Positions 19,101 to 27,810 of a stretch of 64,000 nt of DNA are shown here, piece after piece. This DNA comes from Shewanella pealeana ATCC 700345. Lineage in GTDB: Bacteria > Pseudomonadota > Gammaproteobacteria > Enterobacterales > Shewanellaceae. The notes beneath the pieces were generated by a model. That model was not told the DNA's origin. It worked only from the letters and a program-made list of their open reading frames with translations, and made no database searches. The stretch is from assembly GCF_000018285.1 (NCBI RefSeq), contig NC_009901.1, forward strand, positions 1,921,001-1,985,000, given 5' to 3'. Each line of letters opens with the position of its first letter. Positions within the stretch are counted from its first letter, which is position 1. A program made the translations under genes and the position numbers.

Positions 19101-19358
19101 TTCGTGAAGCTCGAAGTTATCAACGGCAACCTCAAGAGTGAATGGGTTAATTTTCACTCTTTCTAATGTTACCGGTCGCTGCAGTAATTCTGATAATTGC
19201 TTAGGTGCCTGCTTAACAATAATGTAGGGAACCAAAAGGCCTAAAACGGCGGTAAAGCTCAAGTAAATGGCAGAGACTATGAGCAGCAGGCGCTGGTATC
19301 TAGGGCGTTGTCGATAGCCGTTGAGTACAGGTTTAAGAAATTTTGAGATAAAAGACAT
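16137..19358 (-). CDS. DUF748 (AsmA-like) envelope protein
   Basis: A 1073-aa protein with an N-terminal membrane anchor (about residues 22-48, RLLLIVSAIYLSFTAVLGLL) and long beta-rich repeats of DUF748/AsmA type. A low-complexity Ser/Thr/Lys linker lies near residues 375-425. The conserved block GYYIDKGLLSLDLNYKLD...LATTLPVTLAIALLQDRHGVIDLGLQVSGDIDDPSF marks the C-terminal third, followed by an OmpA-like C-terminal end (RATAVKTYLIENRNIAPERI). AsmA-like proteins are thought to bridge the envelope and move lipids; the role here is unproven. Transcribed alone. Confidence 0.85.
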   Translation of the reverse strand: MSFISKFLKPVLNGYRQRPRYQRLLLIVSAIYLSFTAVLGLLVPYIIVKQAPKQLSELLQRPVTLERVKINPFTLEVAVDNFELHETNNQPFVGFKQLSFEYQFWNSLFNTAFSVADVTLAAPSINVERIKAPQSLRFNFSDIIDTLANRPKTEQSEQSTESSRLPHFIVTNLAIVNADLSFIDHVTNSQLHYPELNLNVKFFDSNHVIKSTLENLGDKQQTNHYAIHVVGRNGGEIATQGLVQLSPLNIVGDVQLTNIQLPQFWSFISEQFAPVLTSGRLSLSSNYQLQIQNDKFEVTTDLGLVKLDELNFDYQEQSIINLPMTALKGIAFDLQQQTVTAETLDTHGLVLNTKINKDGIDLSKLFTPINEKPVFTQAQAPKPKITKPEITKSEKNSSEATSSESIEPADTRVDTNIAKQANNDTAKTAKQSWTAVLKAIKLKDYQVNLTEQLVTKNTLWQIDDIDLTTGAIDASLANPIDYQLSLNVNQEGIVQSSGSIDALKQLVNAKVSVTEFALPQIQSYLKPYVNIQLQQGDFNTQGELVINAKTEQLSYIGNLSVNDLLIKDTVQKKELLKWKALEVNHLEFDKQDNRLDIDLVTLNKPYGRIIIAKDKSTNIGDLIVVQATSDKNRANTKAATKQGQQKAAVTASVSTQQADKTTEKSLALTINQISFNDGSTFFADNSLTPNFAASIEHLDGKVSKLSSSSNQTASVDLKGKIDRYAPVTLKGDINPLLEQPYLDLALSFKHVELTSVNPYSGTYAGYYIDKGLLSLDLNYKLDNNQLVGDNHLIVDQLKLGKPSDSSLATTLPVTLAIALLQDRHGVIDLGLQVSGDIDDPSFSIGSIVMTAFTNVITKVVTAPFTLLANLLGADEGELDKINFAPGIASLDAKEQETLDKLAKGLSDRPMLTLNVEGGVNMLEDSQALSEQQLKSKLAQTAKLDITSVPADLSPSSFPTSGPLSDALIKLYETELGSSAQAVKDKIEAEHQGEDKLNDEQLSQRWHIALYNFTLGAQRVAEETLGELAQTRATAVKTYLIENRNIAPERIFLLDSRVELNTGASQALLSLSAK

Positions 19359-19723
19359 ACTGACCTTCGTCGAATTAAATGTGGCAGAGTGTTTGTTGCT
19401 TGGACAGTAAGGCTTGCCTCAAGCTTGATACACCTATTTTAATTTTAGGTTCATTATCATGGAAATGAAGCTGGTATTATATTCTTTCTGGTGTTTTTAG
19501 TGAAAATATTTGTTACTTCGCTATGTGGAGGGGCTAGTAGGCTCTAGGGCTGGGCTGTTGTTAATCTGAGACTTTAGCTCTAGCGGATAATCATTTTGCG
19601 ATAATGCTGGCGTTAACCGTCGCTATTCGGATCAAGCCTATAAGTGAAGTGACAAGTCTATTGCTTCCACTCTTTCTTGATTGGTACCATAGCGCGTTTT
19701 CAATCTTGCTTTGGGGAATTAGC

Positions 19724-20431
19724 TTGAATAAGAGTGTTATTACTAATCTGCTTGCGGCCATTCTTGTTGCTGTAGGTTACTTGTTTGCCTTACCAATCGT
19801 ACTGACCGTCGGACTCTTTGCACTATCTGGGGCGGTGACTAACTGGTTAGCTATTCATATGTTGTTTGAGAAGGTGCCAGGTTTATATGGCTCAGGTGTT
19901 ATCCCATCTCGATTCGAAGAGTTTAAACAAGCTATCGCGAACTTGATGATGAAACAGTTCTTTACTGAAGAAAATATTGACCGGTTTTTATCGGGTGAAG
20001 GTGGTATTGAAAAGCAACTAAACTTACAACCGGTTATCGATAATATTGATTTATCGCCCGCATTTGATGCCTTGGTGACGACCGTTGAGCAATCCTCATT
20101 CGGCGGGATGTTAGCTATGTTTGGTGGCTCTGACGCCATAACGCCGCTACGTGAACCTTTTATTGAGAAAATGAAGAGCTCTTTGAGTGAAATCGCCCAA
20201 AGTGAAGACTTTTATGAGTTACTAAAAGCCGAACTAGAGCAACCCAATATGATTGCGGATATGCGCGCAAAAGTGGAAGAGATTGTGACTCAAAGACTCG
20301 ATGAGTTAACACCGCAACTTGTTAAAGAAATCGTGCAAGAGATGATCCGTGAACACCTTGGTTGGTTAGTGGTGTGGGGCGGTGTCTTTGGTGGCTTAAT
20401 AGGCCTAGCTGCGGCGCTTATTCAGGGGTAA
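19724..20431 (+). CDS. DUF445 family membrane protein
   Basis: Membrane protein of the DUF445 (YheB/YjiN-type) family. An N-terminal hydrophobic pair surrounds GAVTNWLAIHMLFEKVPGLYGSGVIPSRFEEFK, the family signature. An amphipathic helical middle and a C-terminal membrane segment (LVVWGGVFGGLIGLAAALIQG) follow. Function unknown. The frame is open from an ATG at 19604 without a ribosome site; the TTG at 19724 follows GGGGA at good spacing and starts at the family N-terminus (LNKSVITNLLAAI), so I prefer it (235 aa). Confidence 0.75.
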   Translation: MNKSVITNLLAAILVAVGYLFALPIVLTVGLFALSGAVTNWLAIHMLFEKVPGLYGSGVIPSRFEEFKQAIANLMMKQFFTEENIDRFLSGEGGIEKQLNLQPVIDNIDLSPAFDALVTTVEQSSFGGMLAMFGGSDAITPLREPFIEKMKSSLSEIAQSEDFYELLKAELEQPNMIADMRAKVEEIVTQRLDELTPQLVKEIVQEMIREHLGWLVVWGGVFGGLIGLAAALIQG

Positions 20432-20470
20432 TGTTCGCCTGAAATTTAGGTGTTAACACTGATAAAATTA

Positions 20471-20494
20471 AAGAGAGCTTCGGCTCTCTTTTTT
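20471..20494 (+). terminator. Intrinsic terminator after the DUF445 gene
   Basis: AAGAGAGC-TTCG-GCTCTCTT stem-loop with a stable UUCG tetraloop, followed by T-rich sequence. Confidence 0.85.
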
Positions 20495-20604
20495 GTTGCT
20501 GTCATTGACACGTATTCGCTACAAACTCTGGGGCTGTTATCTAAAGCAGAATATGTTTTAATCAATAGCGAGTTGGAATGACCCCATGATCACAGGAGTG
20601 ACAG

Positions 20605-20967
20605 ATGCAGCAACAGCAAAACCAACACCATAGCATTAACTACCTTGAGATCCCGGTGAAGGATATTGATAAGACGAAGACTTTTTTTAATCAAGTTTTC
20701 GGTTGGGAGTTTATCGATTACGGCCCAGATTATAGCTGCTTTGTCGATGTGGGCATCACGGGGGGCTTCTTTGCCAGCGACAAGTCTTTTACATCTGCCT
20801 CTGGTAGCCCTTTGATTGTGATCTACTCTGGTCATTTAGAAGAGTCACAGGCCAAAGTGGTAGAGGGAGGAGGTCAGATTTCTCAAGCAATTTTCTCGTT
20901 TCCCGGTGGACGTCGATTCCATTTTCTCGACCTCAATGGCAATGAATACGCCGTTTGGTCTGAGTGA
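20605..20967 (+). CDS. VOC family (glyoxalase-like) protein
   Basis: A 120-aa vicinal-oxygen-chelate fold protein: INYLEIPVKDIDKTKTFFNQVFGWEF at the start, FASDKS and PLIVIYSGHLEESQAKVVEGGGQI in the middle, RRFHFLDLNGNEYAVWSE at the end. Members include dioxygenases, glyoxalases and antibiotic-binding proteins; the specific activity cannot be told. The start is fixed by AGGAG six bases before the ATG. Confidence 0.85.
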   Translation: MQQQQNQHHSINYLEIPVKDIDKTKTFFNQVFGWEFIDYGPDYSCFVDVGITGGFFASDKSFTSASGSPLIVIYSGHLEESQAKVVEGGGQISQAIFSFPGGRRFHFLDLNGNEYAVWSE

Positions 20968-21093
20968 GTCGCTATCACGCCTAACGATGGATTCCCAGTA
21001 GCGACTAACATAGGTTCTAGCAGCAGGCTTTTATTCACTGAGTGCTAGCAACTGATTTTTAGGATCAGTTTTTAGACGACTTAGTTTTTTAAA

Positions 21094-21130
21094 TTAGCTT
21101 TTAGAATTAGCTTTTAGAATTAGTTTATTA
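21094..21130 (+). repeat. 13-bp tandem repeat
   Basis: TTAGCTTTTAGAA at 21094-21106 is repeated exactly at 21107-21119, then a decayed third unit follows. It lies between the VOC and tautomerase genes, 45 bp before the latter's start. Confidence 0.75.
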
Positions 21131-21163
21131 GCAAAAGATGACCAGTAAAGAGAAGAGCAGCAT

Positions 21164-21508
21164 ATGCCACATTGTACGATTGAATATTCCGCCCCACTAG
21201 CCGAAGTGCTATCGATTGAAGCGCTAGTCAGTGCAATTCACCGAGGCCTGAGTGAAACTGAGTTATTTGAACCGCAAACGATAAAGACGCGGGCCCTTCG
21301 TTGTGATTTCTTTCAGGTTGGCGAAGAGGAGGGCGCTCAATTCATTCATCTTAATATTGCTATCATGCCTGGGCGCAGCGATGAGCAGAAAGCTATGCTG
21401 CTTGAGCGAGTCTATGATGCTATCGCCCTAATAACCTCAACGGTGAATAGTGTGACTTTAGAAGTAGTGGATATTAAACAGCAGCACTATTTTAAGGCAC
21501 TAAATTAA
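21164..21508 (+). CDS. 5-carboxymethyl-2-hydroxymuconate isomerase-like tautomerase
   Basis: A 114-aa protein of the HpaF/CHMI family in the tautomerase superfamily. Its N-terminus MPHCTIEYSAPL places Pro2 as the catalytic base after Met removal. Further family features are ALRCDFFQVGE and FIHLNIAIMPGRS. In homoprotocatechuate degradation this enzyme isomerises CHM, but no hpa pathway genes are nearby, so the physiological substrate may differ. Confidence 0.8.
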   Translation: MPHCTIEYSAPLAEVLSIEALVSAIHRGLSETELFEPQTIKTRALRCDFFQVGEEEGAQFIHLNIAIMPGRSDEQKAMLLERVYDAIALITSTVNSVTLEVVDIKQQHYFKALN

Positions 21509-21566
21509 CCGCGAGTGTTTAAGGTCTTATCAATACTGCGTCATTACCGCAGTCATCGCGACAATA

Positions 21567-21596
21567 AAAGTCACTCAAATGAGTGGCTTTTTATAT
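21567..21596 (+). terminator. Intrinsic terminator after the tautomerase gene
   Basis: A 10-bp stem (AAAGTCACTC at 21567-21576 with GAGTGGCTTT at 21581-21590, one G-U pair), loop AAAT, then a T-rich tail. An IS remnant begins 17 bp after the stem. Confidence 0.8.
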
Positions 21597-21606
21597 ATTG
21601 AGTGTC

Positions 21607-21740
21607 TGTCCCGTCCTGAGATAAGTTGACACTTTGTAGACTTTATTATGACAACTCAAATCCCTACCCGCATTAAGCGAACACAAGGTGATCATTGCTT
21701 AGGTTTAAAATTGTAGGTGCCGTTGAACAAGGCGATATAC
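21607..21740 (+). mobile_element. Truncated, decayed IS3-family element remnant
   Basis: TGTCCCGTCCTGAGATAAGT begins an end identical over its first 24 bp to the orfA-side end of the IS at 42595-43896. An orfA start at 21648 reads MTTQIPTRIKRTQ, aligning with the orfA at 33963-34361 (MTTPIPARVKRTQ). A stop and a frameshift near 21713 break it, with similarity resuming as GAVEQGDI in another frame. Only the 5' end survives; no second inverted repeat or target duplication was found. Confidence 0.85.
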
Positions 21741-21877
21741 ATTTTCCATAACCAATTGATTGTTTTAGTGGCTTCATTGACTCCCGCTGTATTTCTATCC
21801 ATATTTAATGCTAACTAAATTAGTGGCTAATTGTTCAACAGGTGCTTGAAGCTAACGGATTAAATATTAAGGGATGA

Positions 21878-22606
21878 ATGAAAATGATTCGAATGACAAA
21901 TGTGTGTAAGGGCGGCGGATTTTTAAAGGCAGTCATAGTTATGGGCATACTAGGGTTAACAGCCTGCAGCTCTGAGCCCGCAAGCCTACAACAAGGGCCC
22001 GATGCAGAGATGACCAAAGAGGGTTTAGTCAGAGTCGACCATTCTAAGTTGGACCTCTCTTATGCTCGGCCCGATGTCAACTGGGCTAACTACACTAAGC
22101 TCTATTTTGAGCCAGTTAAAGTCACCAATGATCATCCTGCCGATTACCAACCACCTAAGATAGATAAAAGAGCCGATGGCCTCAATGCAACTTATGAGTT
22201 GCCTCAAGAAGCACTGGCTAAAATGTCAGAGCAGTTTAGCCTAACGGTAAAAGAAGTGTTTAACAGTGAGCAACCATTTGAGCTGGTGGCCCAACCGGGC
22301 CCTAACACCTTAGTCATTGAAGCGGCGGTTACTGACATTCGCCTCAGTGCACCTCTAGAGTCCAGTCGAAGAAGCTTCAGCTCGATGGGGCGTACGTATA
22401 CAGAGAATTCAGGCTCTATGATGTTACTCGCGGTGATTAAAGATGGAGAAACCGGTGAGGTGTTAGCCAAGGCTGCGGACAGAGGGCAAGGGTTTAATCA
22501 GTGGAGTCAAAATACTCAAGTGTTTAACTGGGGCGATGTCAAAACCGTTTACCGCAGTTGGGTGAATGATTTTAAGAACGCTCTTATGAATGCAGGAGCC
22601 GAATAG
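21878..22606 (+). CDS. DUF3313 domain lipoprotein
   Basis: A 242-aa predicted lipoprotein with a lipobox LTAC-S after a hydrophobic signal (residues 16-30). The body matches DUF3313: DLSYARPDVNWANYTKLYFEPVKV near the start, then NTLVIEAAVTDIRLSAP and GETGEVLAKAADR. Function unknown; probably outer-membrane attached. The start is supported by GGGA just upstream. Terminator follows. Confidence 0.85.
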   Translation: MKMIRMTNVCKGGGFLKAVIVMGILGLTACSSEPASLQQGPDAEMTKEGLVRVDHSKLDLSYARPDVNWANYTKLYFEPVKVTNDHPADYQPPKIDKRADGLNATYELPQEALAKMSEQFSLTVKEVFNSEQPFELVAQPGPNTLVIEAAVTDIRLSAPLESSRRSFSSMGRTYTENSGSMMLLAVIKDGETGEVLAKAADRGQGFNQWSQNTQVFNWGDVKTVYRSWVNDFKNALMNAGAE

Positions 22607-22624
22607 AACTCGTAAGGGAAAAAC

Positions 22625-22646
22625 AAAGCGCCAATTAGGCGCTTTT
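22625..22646. terminator. Intrinsic terminator after the DUF3313 lipoprotein
   Basis: AAAGCGCC-aatta-GGCGCTTTT stem-loop; it lies between converging genes and may also serve mnmC. Confidence 0.75.
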
Positions 22647-22700
22647 GGGGTTTATAACTCGGGTTTATAGACTTGAGTGTGAAGGCAGACAAGCTGTGAT

Positions 22701-24626
22701 CTAAACCTCGACACCCACCTCTAGCGCTTTGCCTTTGAGTAGTTTTCGCATCCACATTCTATTAGGGTTGAGTAGTGCCACAAAATCACGACTAATAGGC
22801 ATTAAATCGCCACAAATCTGCGCTGCGAGCGATTCTGCGGCGAGTGGCCCAGAGCTTAAGCCTCGCGAGCCTAATCCTCCCAGCACATACAGACCTTGAT
22901 GAACTGGCGCATTATGGCTTTGCCAGTATTTACGGCTCTGCGGTGTTAACTGATGATCTTGATATAGAGTCATAATTGAGTCGATATCGGGGGCGGGACC
23001 CATCATAGGAGCATGATCGCGGGTTACCATACGTACGCCAACACGAGCGCTATGGCCAGATACATCAATGTCTTCCACCCACTCTTGGCCAACATAACTA
23101 TGTTGAATTTTATGTAAGTTTTCGACCTGCTCATTCGGGCAATAATCAGTATTTGGCGCATTTTTAACGTAGCTTGCGCCTAGGCAATGTAATGTATTGT
23201 TGCTCGGTGTCATATAGCCATGGGCGCACAAAACACTGCTAAGTTTTGAAAGTTTAGCTCGAGAAGGCACATGACTGACTTGACCTCTAAATCCCGTAGC
23301 CTGTAGGTATTGGGTTTGCGGGAATTGAGTTATCGACTTACCGTTAGCAAGGATAAGCGCCTTAAAGGAGCCAAAGCGTTCGGTGTTACTAGTTAGCTCC
23401 CAGCCACCATCCTTGTAGTGAATATCGGTTATTTGTGTATTGAGTTTAAGTGATGCACCAGCAATCGCCTTAGCCTGATTAAATGCCGCTCGGGTAAAGT
23501 CTTGTGGAGACACCCAGCCACCCATAGGGTAGAAAATACCTCCATCATCAATCTTCAATCCAGCAATGCTAGAGGCCTGCTCGGCTGTAATTGCCCGGGC
23601 GATGCTCGGCTGCCAGTTTTGACCATTAATAATCTTAGCCACTCGCTTGCGGCTGCGTTCATCATGCCCGGTGTGCACTACGCCGCACAGGTCAAAATCA
23701 ATTGGGTGTCCTTGCGCTGCTAGGCTCTTGAGTCTTTGTAAGCTAAACAGGTAGGCCTGCTGAAAATACTGGCTTAAGGTGTTGTTATCTGGCGTGAGTA
23801 ACGGATAGATCGCCCCTTGCTTGTTGCCAGAGGCGGCTTGCGCTAGGGCATGGTCTTCACAAAAAAGTGTGACTTGCTGTCCTCGCTCGGCTAAGGATAA
23901 AGCCAAACACGCGCTGGCGACGCCGCCGCCAATAATGGCGATGCCTAGGTTGCTGCATGTTGCATGGGTTGTAACAGCAGCAGAACAGATTGGGTAGGGG
24001 GCTTGCAACGCTCGGCTCTGCGCACGCATCGCGGCTCGTTCTTGAAAACAGATCTCATCGCCGCTCTGTATATTTCCTGGAATGTTGTCAGCATAGCGAT
24101 AAAGCCCCACTTGCTCGGCCTGAGTATAGAGTTCTAGCTGAGAAACTTCGGTAAATGTATCATCAAGGCTGAACTGGGCATCATTTTTACTTAATTTTGC
24201 TAGCTGCCAAAACAGTATTTGCCTTAACTGAGTTTGGTCTGCATCACTTGTAACGTGCCAGCCGTCGACAAAACCATCGTTAACCATAGGCAAAGCCTGC
24301 AGTTGGGTGAGGTATTGGCCGAGATAAAAATCGATAGTGAGTTTGCAATTACTAACGATGACTCGCTGACAGCCTTCTATTGCGGTTAAAGAAATGCTCC
24401 CCTGAGGACATAGCAGTGTCGTTAACTCTTCATTAGCAAGTAAGATACCTGAGGTATCGCTTATATCGACAAACAACTTCAGCGTAAGCTGCTTGTCTTT
24501 ATGGTGAGCGAGTAGAGTTATCAGCTGTTTAAGTTTGGTAATGCTACCTAAACCTAACTGGCCAATGACCACATTTTTAGTGGTTTGACTGTCGATGATC
24601 TGCTTGAGAATTTTACTTACTGTCAT
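22701..24626 (-). CDS. mnmC: MnmC-like tRNA mnm5s2U34 biosynthesis protein with degenerate methyltransferase half
   Basis: The C-terminal FAD oxidoreductase half is intact: dinucleotide motif IAIIGGGVASACLALSLAERG (from residue 229), QAASGNKQGAIYPLLTP, and the C-terminal LGGLGSRGLSSGPLAAE. It removes carboxymethyl from cmnm5s2U34 of tRNA. The N-terminal half should be a SAM methyltransferase, but the GFGTGLNF-type loop reads GQLGLGSITKLKQL (residues 22-35), and of the usual DGFAPAKNPDMW motif only DGF (117-119) remains. It also lacks the first 40 or so residues of the family. Divergent from fabB, the usual arrangement. 641 aa versus 668 in E. coli. Confidence 0.88.
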   Translation of the reverse strand: MTVSKILKQIIDSQTTKNVVIGQLGLGSITKLKQLITLLAHHKDKQLTLKLFVDISDTSGILLANEELTTLLCPQGSISLTAIEGCQRVIVSNCKLTIDFYLGQYLTQLQALPMVNDGFVDGWHVTSDADQTQLRQILFWQLAKLSKNDAQFSLDDTFTEVSQLELYTQAEQVGLYRYADNIPGNIQSGDEICFQERAAMRAQSRALQAPYPICSAAVTTHATCSNLGIAIIGGGVASACLALSLAERGQQVTLFCEDHALAQAASGNKQGAIYPLLTPDNNTLSQYFQQAYLFSLQRLKSLAAQGHPIDFDLCGVVHTGHDERSRKRVAKIINGQNWQPSIARAITAEQASSIAGLKIDDGGIFYPMGGWVSPQDFTRAAFNQAKAIAGASLKLNTQITDIHYKDGGWELTSNTERFGSFKALILANGKSITQFPQTQYLQATGFRGQVSHVPSRAKLSKLSSVLCAHGYMTPSNNTLHCLGASYVKNAPNTDYCPNEQVENLHKIQHSYVGQEWVEDIDVSGHSARVGVRMVTRDHAPMMGPAPDIDSIMTLYQDHQLTPQSRKYWQSHNAPVHQGLYVLGGLGSRGLSSGPLAAESLAAQICGDLMPISRDFVALLNPNRMWMRKLLKGKALEVGVEV

Positions 24627-24856
24627 GGTTACGTCTTTAATGTTAAATTAAGCACTCACAAATATGCTTTATAATCGGTTTTACTTGCGGAAATTGTACA
24701 TTTTTATGGGCATATTTTGGCAAAGATTATACGTAAGGTCTCATAATGAGCATTATTTTTGTGTTCCTTATGGAAAGCTGACCACTTAAATGGATGAAAA
24801 GCGATACCATTGGTGCAGCAAAATTGGTACTAGATGTACAAAATGGAAAGTTAATA

Positions 24857-26068
24857 ATGAAAAGAGTCGTGATCACTGGACTTGGTGTCGTATCAAGTAT
24901 CGGTAACAACAAGCAAGAAGTCACTGAATCATTAAAAGCGGGTCGTAGTGGTATTACCCACTCTGATCAGTTTGAAGAAATGAAGCTGCGTAGTCATGTT
25001 TGGGGCGACATTAAGATTGACCCATCAGAATATATTGACCGTAAAGCACTGCGCTTTATGGGTAATGCAGCAGCTTACGCACATATCGCAATGCAAGAAG
25101 CGATTAAAGATGCAGGTTTAGTTGAAGAGCAGTATTCAGACCCTCGTGTCGGTATTATCGTAGGCTCGGGCGGCGCATCTTCAGCAAATCAGGTTCAAGC
25201 TGCTGACACGTTACGTGAAAAAGGCGTTAAGCGCGTTGGTCCATATATTGTGCCGCGTATTATGTCGAGCACAGCAAGCGCATGTTTGGCTACGCCATTT
25301 AAGATTAAAGGCATGAACTACTCAATCAGTTCTGCTTGTGCAACTAGCGCACACTGTATCGGCCACGCGGCTGAACTTATCCAGATGGGTAAGCAAGATA
25401 TGGTATTTGCTGGTGGTGCAGAAGAAGTGGATTGGACGCTTACCATGGGCTTCGATGCTATGGGCGCACTATCGACTAAGTTTAATGATGATCCCACTAA
25501 AGCATCTCGTACCTATGATGCAGACCGTGATGGTTTTGTTATCTCTGGTGGCGGCGGAATCGTGGTTGTTGAAGAGCTAGAACACGCTCTTGCACGTGGC
25601 GCAAAAATCTACGCTGAGATCATCGGTTATGGCGCATCATCAGACGGCTATGACATGGTTGCTCCATCAGGTGAAGGTGCGGTTCGCTGTATGCAGATGG
25701 CTCTTGCCGATGTAGACACACCAATCGATTACATCAATACTCACGGTACATCAACACCTGTGGGTGATATGCGTGAGCTTGAAGCACTACGTGAAACCTT
25801 TGGTGATAACCTACCAGCTATCGCATCGACTAAGTCTCTAACGGGTCATGCACTGGGCGCGGCGGGTGCACACGAAGCGATTTATAGCTTGATCATGATG
25901 GAAAGTAGTTTCATCGCACCAAGCATCAACATTGATACTGTCGATGAAAAAGCCGAAGGCATGCCAATTGTGACTAAAATGACTGAAAAAGAGCTCAATA
26001 CTGTGATGAGCAACAGTTTTGGTTTTGGTGGCACAAACGCAACTTTGGTTATGCGTAAGTACAAGTAA
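24857..26068 (+). CDS. fabB: 3-oxoacyl-[acyl-carrier-protein] synthase I
   Basis: Beta-ketoacyl-ACP synthase I, the elongating enzyme needed for unsaturated fatty acid synthesis. The active-site Cys161 lies in [12 protein letters not shown]; the two His motifs are [10 protein letters not shown] and [11 protein letters not shown], and the glycine tail [13 protein letters not shown] closes the protein. 403 aa from the ATG at 24857 ([13 protein letters not shown], the conserved start); the frame extends upstream to 24794 but that part is not conserved-looking. Confidence 0.97.
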   Translation: MKRVVITGLGVVSSIGNNKQEVTESLKAGRSGITHSDQFEEMKLRSHVWGDIKIDPSEYIDRKALRFMGNAAAYAHIAMQEAIKDAGLVEEQYSDPRVGIIVGSGGASSANQVQAADTLREKGVKRVGPYIVPRIMSSTASACLATPFKIKGMNYSISSACATSAHCIGHAAELIQMGKQDMVFAGGAEEVDWTLTMGFDAMGALSTKFNDDPTKASRTYDADRDGFVISGGGGIVVVEELEHALARGAKIYAEIIGYGASSDGYDMVAPSGEGAVRCMQMALADVDTPIDYINTHGTSTPVGDMRELEALRETFGDNLPAIASTKSLTGHALGAAGAHEAIYSLIMMESSFIAPSINIDTVDEKAEGMPIVTKMTEKELNTVMSNSFGFGGTNATLVMRKYK

Positions 26069-26098
26069 ACTGTACTTATACTCAGCAAAGATAGATTG

Positions 26099-26125
26099 AA
26101 AAGGAAGCCTAGGCTTCCTTTTTTT
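26099..26125. terminator. Intrinsic terminator after fabB
   Basis: A perfect 20-bp palindrome (AAGGAAGCCT/AGGCTTCCTT) followed by seven T residues. Confidence 0.88.
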
Positions 26126-26206
26126 GTGTCTTGTTTTGCTGTCCAGCCCCAATTGACAGGATCCCTTCTATAGTTAGTTTGTAATAAATTATATAGGAGA
26201 GAGCAA

Positions 26207-26566
26207 ATGCATTTAGCAGATATAGTGCAACGTGGCTGGCAAGCCGTCGGTGCCGGAGATTTTGACACCTTGGTGGCTGACTACGTTGAGAATATGTCAT
26301 TCATCATGCCGGGGCAAAACGATGTACTTGAGGGGCGACAGGCTTTTCGTAGTGCGCTGGACTCTCTTGGTCAAATTCTTCCCCCTGGTTTTGAAATTAC
26401 ACAGCTTCATCAGATAGAAGGAGAGAATGAAGTGGTTTCAATCCTTGAGTGGAAATCCAATAAAATAGCGGGATCTCAACTGTGTGTTTTGTTTAAGTTC
26501 GAAGCGAGTAAAATCTACGAAGAAAGGTGGTTCGTAGACACTGAGCAGTGGAAGAATGCTTTCTAA
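26207..26566 (+). CDS. SnoaL-like / NTF2-fold protein
   Basis: A 119-aa protein resembling the SnoaL-like polyketide-cyclase/NTF2 superfamily: GWQAVGAGDFDTLVADYVENMSFIMPGQNDVLEGRQAFRSAL, then a beta-rich C-terminus ending EERWFVDTEQWKNAF. Such proteins bind small hydrophobic ligands; no activity can be assigned. Strong AGGAGAG ribosome site. It sits after the fabB terminator and is transcribed separately. Confidence 0.7.
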   Translation: MHLADIVQRGWQAVGAGDFDTLVADYVENMSFIMPGQNDVLEGRQAFRSALDSLGQILPPGFEITQLHQIEGENEVVSILEWKSNKIAGSQLCVLFKFEASKIYEERWFVDTEQWKNAF

Positions 26567-26712
26567 AACAGTCAAAAATGTGCGCTAAAATCAAGTTAAA
26601 ACAAGAATTAATCAAAAGTGCTGATGCTCAGTTATCGCCGTCTGTTGTATTAGTTTCGTTGTATTAGCTCTACTTTATTTGGCGGCTTTAGTCGTTCAAA
26701 TGTATCGATTGC

Positions 26713-27666
26713 TTACTTCCAAGGAAGCGGGGTTAGTCGCTGTTTGAGGAGCTGAATAAAGCCAGAAATACGAGCCGAACGTTCTTTCTCTGGACTACTT
26801 AATAACGCAACTATATTGGCGTTCGGTAGTGAATAATCGGCTAATATACGCACAAGTTCACCGTTGTTGATCTGCGGCTGCACATCCCACTCAGATCGCA
26901 TAATGACGCCTAACCCTGCCATAGCCCAATCTTTAATGACGCGGCCCTCGTTGCTTGCCAGTGTCGGCGTGATCCTGATCATTTCAAGTTTGTCATCGGT
27001 TGGCTTGTCGTTGGAAAGCTTGTCATGTGACAATTTCTCATGTAACAGCTTGGTAAACGGCCACAAGGTCACATCTTCGTTGTTTTCCCTTAATGCGATG
27101 CATCGATGTTTGAGTAGCTCTTGAGGCTCCTTTGGTTCTCCCATTTGCTCAAGGTATTTTGGGGAGGCACAGACAAATCTTTGGTTTTTAGCCAAAGTTA
27201 TCATTTTCAATGAGGAATCATTGAGCGCACCTATATAGATAATGATGTCCCATTTATGATGACTAGACCAATTGGGGTTATCGGATAACTCAAGTTCGAT
27301 ATCTAGCTGAGGATGTAGGAGCTTGTATTCGCCAAGCAAGGGCGCGATATAATCATTACCAAAACCTAAGGGGGCTAATACTCTCAGCTTGCCACAAACA
27401 TGCTCCTTAAGCTCATCCAGCTGTTCTTGTAGTTCATCGAGTCCACGCAGAATAGGCAAGCCTTTATCCAGTAAAAGTTGTCCTTCTTCCGTTAGGCTCA
27501 CGACTCTTGAGGGGCGCTGAATAAGTTTGATCGACAGTTTTTTTTCAATATGTTGCAATCTAAGCGTTACCGACGGCGGAGTAATATTTAACGTCCTAGC
27601 CGCATCGGCTAGGGTTTTATGGCTGGCGATTGTGGTGATGAATCTTAGATCTTCTGTGGTGATCAT
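26713..27666 (-). CDS. LysR family transcriptional regulator
   Basis: A 317-aa LTTR. The N-terminal winged HTH is TIASHKTLADAARTLNITPPSVTLRLQHIEKKLSIKLIQR, followed by a periplasmic-binding-like effector domain. Divergent from the aldolase/cyclodeaminase pair across a 144-bp gap, so it probably controls them. Unusual: the effector domain contains a low-complexity stretch HEKLSHDKLSNDKPTDDKLE encoded by four 15-bp repeats (26983-27042). Confidence 0.9.
   Translation of the reverse strand: MITTEDLRFITTIASHKTLADAARTLNITPPSVTLRLQHIEKKLSIKLIQRPSRVVSLTEEGQLLLDKGLPILRGLDELQEQLDELKEHVCGKLRVLAPLGFGNDYIAPLLGEYKLLHPQLDIELELSDNPNWSSHHKWDIIIYIGALNDSSLKMITLAKNQRFVCASPKYLEQMGEPKEPQELLKHRCIALRENNEDVTLWPFTKLLHEKLSHDKLSNDKPTDDKLEMIRITPTLASNEGRVIKDWAMAGLGVIMRSEWDVQPQINNGELVRILADYSLPNANIVALLSSPEKERSARISGFIQLLKQRLTPLPWK
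26983..27042 (-). repeat. 15-bp tandem repeat inside the LysR gene
   Basis: Four in-frame decayed units (27042-27028, 27027-27013, 27012-26998, 26997-26983), each encoding x-D/E-K-L/P-x. They insert about 20 charged residues into the effector domain. Confidence 0.75.
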
Positions 27667-27810
27667 TTAGTTTTAACCTAATCTATACCTTAATAAGTAT
27701 TAATGTAAAACAAAACAAACTTCTTGGATACTCTTGTTCTACACGCTGGTTTGATATTGCTCACGTGCATCAATCCAGATATGACCTATTGATGGATCAG
27801 GAAAATGATC

